Assembly (NCBI GenBank): GCA_029907045.1 | Contig: JARYMR010000041.1 | Location: forward strand, 1-11,201 | Direction of reading: 5' to 3' | Source: Candidatus Bathyarchaeota archaeon | GTDB lineage: Archaea; Thermoproteota; Bathyarchaeia; Bathyarchaeales; UBA233 | Length of the DNA stretch: 11,201 nucleotides | In this document: positions 6,410 through 11,201 of the stretch, one piece after another | Layout: every line of letters starts with the position of its first letter | Position numbering within the stretch: the first letter of the stretch is position 1 | The notes under the pieces: generated by a model | The model's input: the letters and a program-made list of their open reading frames with translations, nothing else | Databases searched by the model: none | What the model was told of the DNA's origin: nothing | Position numbers and translations under genes: made by a program

Positions 6410-6523
6410 TTTATTTTCCCTACCCCTCCCCCTCTAGATTTAGCAAAGTCCACAACTGGTCAAATGCGCAGATTTGCAACCTTTCGGTGGCAAAGAGGCT
6501 AGGGGAAGAGGGTAAGAAAAACC
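6410..6523 (-). ncRNA. candidate structured RNA of unknown class
   Basis: Arms 6499-6521 and 6414-6437 pair into a stem of about 22 base pairs when read as minus-strand RNA: 17 Watson-Crick and five G-U pairs, one C-A mismatch and one bulged A. On the plus strand those five G-U pairs would become A-C mismatches, so the minus strand is favoured. The enclosed 61 bases contain a hairpin at 6473-6494: a 5-bp UUUGC:GCAAA stem, a C-U mismatch, ACC:GGU and a GAAA tetraloop. A second UUUGC at 6443-6447 could compete for the same GCAAA (6473-6477). A TATA-like box at 6547-6552 predicts a start near 6523. I see no C/D or H/ACA boxes, no K-turn and no SRP or RNase P core. It might be a free sRNA or an untranslated tail of the RNase J transcript. 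Confidence 0.5.
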
Positions 6524-6546
6524 TAGATGGGGTATCTAATTTAGGC

Positions 6547-6552
6547 TTTAAA
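6547..6552 (-). promoter_or_regulatory. TATA-like box for the candidate RNA, overlapping the RNase J stop
   Basis: TTTAAA, preceded on the minus strand by ACAAAA resembling a BRE, contains the TAA stop of the RNase J gene. Its spacing predicts transcription starting near 6523, two bases outside the long stem. The motif is short and could be chance in AT-rich DNA. Confidence 0.35.
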
Positions 6553-7885
6553 TTTTGTATTTTTTGCCTTTTTCGGCGATTATGGTTTTGCTTTTTAGGT
6601 CTCGCATGAATTTGGCGAATAATTCTGCATTTTCGGTGTGTACTGGAAAGATTTTTGCTGCGTTTATTTCTCTTAATGCCTTTTTTAGTTGGAGGGGCAT
6701 TATGTGTCCTGAAACATGCACATGATACTGTGGTAACCCATAATGCCTAAGCCAGTTTAGGAGTCTTTCAAAGTCTATTTCCATCTCTTCATTGAAGGGT
6801 TCAGAAGCGGAAAGGATATAGAAACTTCCGGGCTCTGGTTGGATTTCCACAAGTTCTTCAAAATCGTATAGGGACATGGCTAATATGGCTTTGCATTGTT
6901 GCTTCGAAACTTCGAAAGCGTCAACAATCTTGCCCTTATACTTTTCAACTATGTTGGTTTCCCATTTTTCATATTTCTTCTTCGACTTTCGAAAAATCAA
7001 AATACTTTCATCACTTAAATCTGGAAGCTCCAAATGTTTATCCTTTTGCAATGCTTCGATGAGGTAGGCTTGCCTCAGTGAAACGGTAAGGCATCGTCCA
7101 GTTTTCTTGGCAACTCGATAGAAAGAATTAAGCCTATCCACATCCGTGGAAGCAAAATCAGCCAACACAACACCATCAGCTTGCTGAACAATGTCATTCA
7201 ACTTGCCTTCCACTTCGTCTTCTGAAGAGACGGATGCACCAGTCATGTTTGTGGCTTCAGAAACAACAGCCACAGGCTCATTTTCTTTCACTTTATTAAC
7301 AAACTCCTCAGTCATTTCGGGTTTTGCACCGTGCATCCGAAAGTCTCCAGTGTAAACAACAACGCCACACGAAGTTTGAATGATAAAGCCGTAGGCGCCT
7401 GGAACTGAATGGTCAACGTGAATTGGCAAAATTTCCAAACCACCAACACATATTTTATGTCCAGTTCTGAACGCTTCAAATTTTATGCCTTCAACGTTAA
7501 ACTCTAAATCTGTTCTGCGCATTTCGCCCATGGCTTCCAAAATGATTTTTGTTGTTTCGCCGCAGTAAACTGGAATTTCACGTTTTATAAAGGATAAGTA
7601 GGCTGAATGGTCCATATGCCCATGAGAAATGAAAACTGCATCTATTTCAGGCGCTTTCTTATCAAACTTGTATATGCCGTCAATTTTTGGCAAAATCCCC
7701 AAGGCTTGAAGACTTTTTTCGCTTTTAGGCGAGAGGAAAGGCGGAGAATAAAATTGTCTCTTCATGGAGAAGGACATGCCAAAATCAAAGAAAACTTTTG
7801 TATCTCTATCTTTCAAGAGGATTTTGTTTCCGCCAACCTCCTTTACTCCGCCGTAAAAGGTTAGGGTTGTTTCATCCTTAACCAT
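6548..7885 (-). CDS. RNase J-like metallo-beta-lactamase/beta-CASP ribonuclease
   Basis: This 445-residue protein has the metallo-beta-lactamase core followed by a beta-CASP domain. Motif 2 is HGHMDH (88-93), motif 3 HVDHSVPGA (156-164), motif 4 TGDF (179-182). The beta-CASP motifs are E210 in SEATN (A), HVSGH (390-394, B) and PVHTE (C, His416). All metal ligands are present, so it should be active. The size fits archaeal RNase J, a processive 5'-3' exonuclease that degrades or trims RNA in the cytoplasm; it lacks the C-terminal extension of bacterial RNase J and the KH domains of aCPSF1. Motif A reads EATN where I recall EGTN/EGTR as usual. The ATG start lies three bases after the stop of the kinase fusion gene, giving probable translational coupling, with GGATGAG as a weak ribosome site. 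A beta-CASP hydrolase with other substrates is less likely. Confidence 0.88.
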   Translation of the reverse strand: MVKDETTLTFYGGVKEVGGNKILLKDRDTKVFFDFGMSFSMKRQFYSPPFLSPKSEKSLQALGILPKIDGIYKFDKKAPEIDAVFISHGHMDHSAYLSFIKREIPVYCGETTKIILEAMGEMRRTDLEFNVEGIKFEAFRTGHKICVGGLEILPIHVDHSVPGAYGFIIQTSCGVVVYTGDFRMHGAKPEMTEEFVNKVKENEPVAVVSEATNMTGASVSSEDEVEGKLNDIVQQADGVVLADFASTDVDRLNSFYRVAKKTGRCLTVSLRQAYLIEALQKDKHLELPDLSDESILIFRKSKKKYEKWETNIVEKYKGKIVDAFEVSKQQCKAILAMSLYDFEELVEIQPEPGSFYILSASEPFNEEMEIDFERLLNWLRHYGLPQYHVHVSGHIMPLQLKKALREINAAKIFPVHTENAELFAKFMRDLKSKTIIAEKGKKYKI

Positions 7886-7888
7886 GAC

Positions 7889-9583
7889 TCATCCCTTTTT
7901 CATTTTATCAGCTTTTCTACAAATATTAGAAATAACAAACATTACGTGGGGAAGCGTAAAAACGCTAAAAACCTTCGTATATTTAGGCTTCCCAGCATCC
8001 TTAACAATTTTAGTATCGCCGCCAGCCCCCAAATAACCCTCAATAAAAGCCTCTGCAATAAGCTGGACTGGACGAACACCCGTAAAGGGTGAGGCATAAT
8101 GTCCAGCATAATAAAGGAACTCAGCCACATCCCAAACCTTGTCGCCATTCCGCGAAGCCTGCTCAAAATCTAAGAAGTAAATCGCCCCATTCTTCCCAAT
8201 AAGGATGTTTTCTGGTTTAGTGTCGCCCAAAGCAACACCTAAAGCATGAATTTTAGCGAATTCCCCGCCAACCCGCCTTACAACTTCCAAATCCTTTTCC
8301 ACATCACTAACAAATTTTGAAGCTAAAATTCTCTTTACAACTTTGTTTAGGCTTTCGCCTTCAACATACTCCATAAAAATTAAACGTTCACCATGGCTTA
8401 CGTGAAAAATCTTTGGAACAGCAAAACCCTTAGAAAGTAAAAGTTGGCTTATAGCGCACTCCCTCTCCAACCTTGACAATCCCGAAACGGCGAAGGTTCT
8501 TGTCCCAAAAGTCCATAAAGTTAGAGGAAACCACTTAAAACTTGACCAATCTCTAAAACTTTTAACAATAACCTTCCTTTCCGCGTTATCGCCAGAAGCC
8601 CTAACCAAATAAACATCATTCAAAACACCCCCAATCTCCTCAACCTCAACCTTCGCATCTTCACCCGCACAAAGCACCTTTCTAGCAAAGGTTTCAACAT
8701 CAACTTTGCTCGTCAAGGGAATAAGACCGCTTGCGGTAGGAACATACAAGTATTTTTGAGGCTCCTCAATCTCGTGAACAGTTTTTGAATTTTCTTTGGA
8801 AAACCTCTGAATTTTGAAGAACGCTTCTCTGTTTTGCAAAAGAAAGCCTAATGTTTTCGGAAAAATTCCAAGCAAAGAAGTGAACAAAGCCCTTTGAGCA
8901 GTTTTAAAGAGGCTTGTGAAGCGAACTTTTCGGCTTTTGGCTTTATCCACAAACTCTTTGCAAATTTTCACGTAACCATCTGAAAAATCGATTACATTTT
9001 CACCTTCCAAACTCTTTAATGCTTCTAAGTATCCTTTCAAAGAATTCTCCACATTCTTCTTTTTAACATCCTTCCGCATAAAATTTAAAACATTATAAAG
9101 CATTGGTGGAAAAAGGCGAGCCCTAGTTAAAAGGGTTTCATAAAGAAAATATTCTGGCTTTATGTGAAACTGGTAGGAAAGTTCTGGAAAAGCCAAGACA
9201 AGATTCTCTAAAAGCTCAAGAATTAAGCGCTTCTTCAACTTAACCTCCTGAAAGCGGAGGTAATCTTCGTTAACTAAGGCAATGTATGGAAAAAGAAGCC
9301 CACTTGCAAAAGCTTCACCTAAAAATCCCCGCTCTACATCCATTTCAAAAACTCCTTGGTCAACAGCCAAAACAACAATACTTCTTTTTCCAAAAACTTT
9401 CAAATAATTCATTAGCTTAGGCTGAAAACCATGAACGATCAGCAAAACTTCTACTAACCCCTTCTCATCACACAATCCTAAAGCATAATCCCCAAAAATG
9501 CAAGCAGCAATTATCTGATTACTCTCAGCAACATGTCTGCAAAAATCAAGAATTTCGCCAAACAGTTTTGAGTTTTGAACCAA
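7889..9583 (-). CDS. degenerate nucleotidyltransferase-like domain fused to a RIO/Bud32/APH-like kinase
   Basis: The 564 residues contain a C-terminal atypical kinase domain (about 310-525): probable ATP lysine K341 in VIVKSF, helix-C Glu in LERECAI (373 or 375), hinge FMEYVEG (403-409), catalytic loop GDTKPENIL with D454 and N459, and LDFEQ with metal-binding D472. This catalytic core is complete and recalls RIO, Bud32 and aminoglycoside-phosphotransferase kinases. The N-terminus (about 8-105) resembles a minimal nucleotidyltransferase, with FGDYALG (30-36) then LVEVLLIV (43-50), but the usual GS is GD and the DxD pair is LxE, so it is probably inactive. A helical region (about 110-265) lies between. 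It probably phosphorylates a protein or small molecule; the target is unknown. It is the first gene of a pair with RNase J. The TTG start at 9581-9583 follows GGTGA. Confidence 0.8.
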   Translation of the reverse strand: MVQNSKLFGEILDFCRHVAESNQIIAACIFGDYALGLCDEKGLVEVLLIVHGFQPKLMNYLKVFGKRSIVVLAVDQGVFEMDVERGFLGEAFASGLLFPYIALVNEDYLRFQEVKLKKRLILELLENLVLAFPELSYQFHIKPEYFLYETLLTRARLFPPMLYNVLNFMRKDVKKKNVENSLKGYLEALKSLEGENVIDFSDGYVKICKEFVDKAKSRKVRFTSLFKTAQRALFTSLLGIFPKTLGFLLQNREAFFKIQRFSKENSKTVHEIEEPQKYLYVPTASGLIPLTSKVDVETFARKVLCAGEDAKVEVEEIGGVLNDVYLVRASGDNAERKVIVKSFRDWSSFKWFPLTLWTFGTRTFAVSGLSRLERECAISQLLLSKGFAVPKIFHVSHGERLIFMEYVEGESLNKVVKRILASKFVSDVEKDLEVVRRVGGEFAKIHALGVALGDTKPENILIGKNGAIYFLDFEQASRNGDKVWDVAEFLYYAGHYASPFTGVRPVQLIAEAFIEGYLGAGGDTKIVKDAGKPKYTKVFSVFTLPHVMFVISNICRKADKMKKG

Positions 9584-9587
9584 ATTT

Positions 9588-9592
9588 TCACC
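9588..9592 (-). promoter_or_regulatory. ribosome binding site for the kinase fusion TTG start
   Basis: GGTGA on the minus strand lies four bases before TTG at 9581-9583, the first start codon in this frame with a good site. Confidence 0.55.
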
Positions 9593-9633
9593 TTAAGGAA
9601 TAAGCGTAACCAAAAATAGAATCTATAGTCTAC

Positions 9634-9641
9634 AAAATATA
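9634..9641 (-). promoter_or_regulatory. TATA-like box for the kinase-RNase J pair
   Basis: TATATTTT on the minus strand, just past the stop of the acyl-CoA synthetase gene, predicts a start near 9611 and a leader of about 28 bases. Read-through from the upstream gene is also possible across this 59-base gap. Confidence 0.4.
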
Positions 9642-9642
9642 G

Positions 9643-10995
9643 TTAATGCTTTTCCATTATTTTGCCATACTCTCTCAAAACCTTTAGGGCTTTAGCAGCC
9701 TTTTCAGGCAAATTATACAGAGGAATATTCGAGTTTCTCAAAACCTTAAAAACTAAAGCGAAATCTTCTCCGCCTGCTGGGACATCCACAACAGGTTTAT
9801 TCGGATATTTCTTCGCTACTTTTGGGATTATTTTGGAGTCTTTGGGTTCAAAAAAGCAAGATTTAAGCATATTTATTATTAAGACGCCGTCCACAGTCTT
9901 GTCTGCAAGCACAAGCTCCAAAACTTTCTCATACCTGTCGGCTCTTGCATCAGCTATTATATCCATGGGGTTTGTCGCATCTACGCCCAGATAAGAGCGC
10001 TCAATTTTTCTTTTCGTCTCTTCCGTCAAAGCTGCCAATTTAAGATTATTTCTTGCAACGGCATCGGCAGCCAAAATTGCTGGTCCGCCCACGTTGCTCA
10101 CTATAGCCACATTGTCTCCGCGCATTGGTGGTTGCTTAGAAAGGGCTATGGCTGCATCCATCAATTCTTCTACATTTTCAAAGCGGATTATGCCAGCCTT
10201 TTTGAGAGCTGCGTCAAAAATTTCGTCTTTTCCAGCCATTGATGCCGTGTGGGATTTGGCTCTGTGTGCTGATTCTTCTGTTATTCCACCTTTCAAGGCT
10301 AGGATTGGTTTTTCTTTAACTATTTTTTTCGCTGTTTCAACGAAAGTTTTTCCATTTTTTACGCCTTCCATATATAAGCATATAACTTTCGTTTGTTTAT
10401 CTTGGCTTAAATATCGCAGCAAGTCAACATCATCCACATCTATCTTGTCTCCCATAAAAGCGAATTTGCTTATCCCAATATTGTAGAAGCAAGCCCAGTC
10501 AAGGATGCAAGCGCCAACCCCGCCGCTTTGAGATATCACTGCAATGTTTCCTCTTTTTGGCAGAGTGTTTCTTTCAAAAGTTGTGTTTAACCCATTGGCA
10601 GTATTTATGACGCCCATAATAGTGTTTGGCCCCAAAATTCTAATGCCATACATTTCTCTGATTTTGACAAGTTTTTCACGTTGAACGTCCTTGTATCCAC
10701 CAGTGATAATAATTAGGGCTTTTACGCCAACTTCCCCACATTTTTCTGCCATAACAATTGATTGTCTCGGAGGAAGCATAACCACAGCAAGCTCAGGAAC
10801 TTTGGGCAATTCACTAAAAGTTTTGCAACTTACATTCACATCAAAAATGTAGGTTTTTCCACGAAAGAATTTCTTCATATTGTAAATGACGCTTTTAAAA
10901 AGCTGTGGGGAAGTCATTCCAACTTTTTCCCGAATAACGCTTGAACCTATGAGAATAACGTTCTTTGGCTCAAAGATAGCCTTCACTTCATTCAA
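9643..10995 (-). CDS. ADP-forming acyl-CoA synthetase, alpha subunit
   Basis: The 450 residues match the alpha subunit of archaeal acetate-CoA ligase (ADP-forming), which makes ATP while converting an acyl-CoA to the free acid. An N-terminal CoA-binding Rossmann domain (about 1-130) is followed by two succinyl-CoA-synthetase-like ligase domains: ISQSGGVGA (154-162), the phospho-histidine motif SHTASMAG (H249 at 248-255), NVGGPAILAAD (301-311) and TNPMDIIADAR (341-351). Family members need a beta subunit with the ATP-grasp domain; none is in this window, and this protein ends before such a domain. It may use acetyl-CoA or amino-acid-derived acyl-CoAs, fitting peptide fermentation or acetogenesis. 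The TTG start at 10993-10995 follows GGAAGG (11004-11009) by eight bases. The kinase fusion gene lies 59 bases downstream. Confidence 0.9.
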   Translation of the reverse strand: MNEVKAIFEPKNVILIGSSVIREKVGMTSPQLFKSVIYNMKKFFRGKTYIFDVNVSCKTFSELPKVPELAVVMLPPRQSIVMAEKCGEVGVKALIIITGGYKDVQREKLVKIREMYGIRILGPNTIMGVINTANGLNTTFERNTLPKRGNIAVISQSGGVGACILDWACFYNIGISKFAFMGDKIDVDDVDLLRYLSQDKQTKVICLYMEGVKNGKTFVETAKKIVKEKPILALKGGITEESAHRAKSHTASMAGKDEIFDAALKKAGIIRFENVEELMDAAIALSKQPPMRGDNVAIVSNVGGPAILAADAVARNNLKLAALTEETKRKIERSYLGVDATNPMDIIADARADRYEKVLELVLADKTVDGVLIINMLKSCFFEPKDSKIIPKVAKKYPNKPVVDVPAGGEDFALVFKVLRNSNIPLYNLPEKAAKALKVLREYGKIMEKH

Positions 10996-11056
10996 TAGTT
11001 TAACCTTCCAATCAAATTTTAACGAATTGAAGGAAAGAAAATACGCTTTTCATATT

Positions 11057-11067
11057 CATAAATTTAA
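11057..11067 (-). promoter_or_regulatory. TATA-like box for the acyl-CoA synthetase gene
   Basis: The AT-rich TTAAATTTATG read on the minus strand predicts a start near 11033 and a leader of about 38 bases that contains the ribosome site at 11004-11009. It lies within the 78-base gap after the membrane-protein gene. Confidence 0.38.
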
Positions 11068-11073
11068 CCATGG

Positions 11074-11201
11074 TCATTTTTGAGTTACTTTCATATAAGC
11101 AAAGGTTGCAAGGGAAGCAAAAATTAAAGCAAAAAAGGCTATGTCAATCAACATAAGAGGCGTGAAAGGTGGATTTCCTAAAAGGAAAGATCTTGAAAGG
11201 T
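11074..11201 (-). CDS. C-terminus of a membrane protein, cut by the right edge
   Basis: An open minus-strand frame enters from the right edge and ends at TGA 11074-11076. The last 42 or so residues include FLLGNPPFTPL, then a hydrophobic segment MLIDIAFFALIFASLATFAY, and the short polar tail MKVTQK. This looks like the final transmembrane helix of a polytopic protein. The ending resembles that of ABC-2-type transporter permeases, but so short a piece cannot establish a family. It is transcribed in the same direction as the acyl-CoA synthetase gene, 78 bases upstream of it. Confidence 0.6.
   Translation of the reverse strand, partial: LSRSFLLGNPPFTPLMLIDIAFFALIFASLATFAYMKVTQK

Noticed and set aside
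6455..6485. A stretch that at first looked like a tRNA T-arm
   Set aside because: No 5-bp T-stem with a TTCRA loop, acceptor stem or anticodon arm can be built around it on either strand.
6529..6540. ATTAGATACCCC on the minus strand, similar to a conserved 16S rRNA segment
   Set aside because: Only about 12 bases match and the flanks do not resemble rRNA, so chance similarity is the better explanation.
6394..6609. A 71-codon plus-strand open frame across the intergenic region
   Set aside because: It overlaps the candidate minus-strand RNA and the end of the RNase J gene, has no ribosome site, and its product has an implausible composition.
7607..7864. An 85-codon plus-strand open frame
   Set aside because: It is antisense to the metal-binding N-terminal part of the RNase J gene and has no supporting signals.

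Overview
The window looks like a chromosomal segment of an archaeon. Supporting signs are TATA-like boxes about 25 bases before the expected transcription starts, short purine-rich (GGAG/GGTGA) ribosome sites, frequent TTG starts, an archaeal-type tRNA m1A methyltransferase, an RNase J of archaeal length, an ADP-forming acyl-CoA synthetase subunit and a tetrahydromethanopterin (H4MPT)-linked formaldehyde-activating enzyme. The modest G+C content and gene mix remind me of Bathyarchaeia (TACK group), but that placement is an inference. I see no transposase, CRISPR array, tRNA, rRNA or other sign of a mobile element.

Layout. Positions 1-2629, minus strand, look like one operon, transcribed in this order: a DapA-family aldolase fused to a complete formaldehyde-activating enzyme (Fae), a tRNA (adenine-57/58-N1) methyltransferase, and an Xaa-Pro dipeptidase that runs off the left edge. 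A divergent promoter region (2630-2714) separates it from a plus-strand pair: a thioredoxin-reductase-like flavoprotein that lacks the usual NADPH motifs, and a small cysteine-rich DUF3795 protein. Next, with its own promoter, comes a 428-residue protein of unknown family. It converges with a minus-strand group: a small two-helix membrane protein and a sequon-rich, single-span surface protein.

Positions 6275-6547 have no protein gene, but hold what looks like a structured minus-strand RNA (about 6410-6523) with a promoter-like box, a long stem whose G-U pairs favour the minus strand, a GAAA-capped hairpin, and a downstream hairpin followed by a T-rich run. To the right, again on the minus strand, lie an ADP-forming acyl-CoA synthetase alpha subunit, then a degenerate-nucleotidyltransferase/kinase fusion whose stop is three bases from the start of an RNase J-like nuclease. 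The right edge holds the C-terminus of a membrane protein.

How the genes could work together (inference): Fae makes methylene-H4MPT from formaldehyde, so the fused aldolase may hand over or receive formaldehyde next to the C1 pathway. The peptidase and the ADP-forming synthetase fit peptide fermentation or acetate formation. The kinase-RNase J pair suggests a link between phosphorylation and RNA decay. The most novel points are the aldolase-Fae fusion, the unassigned RNA, the 428-residue unknown protein and the nucleotidyltransferase-like/kinase fusion.
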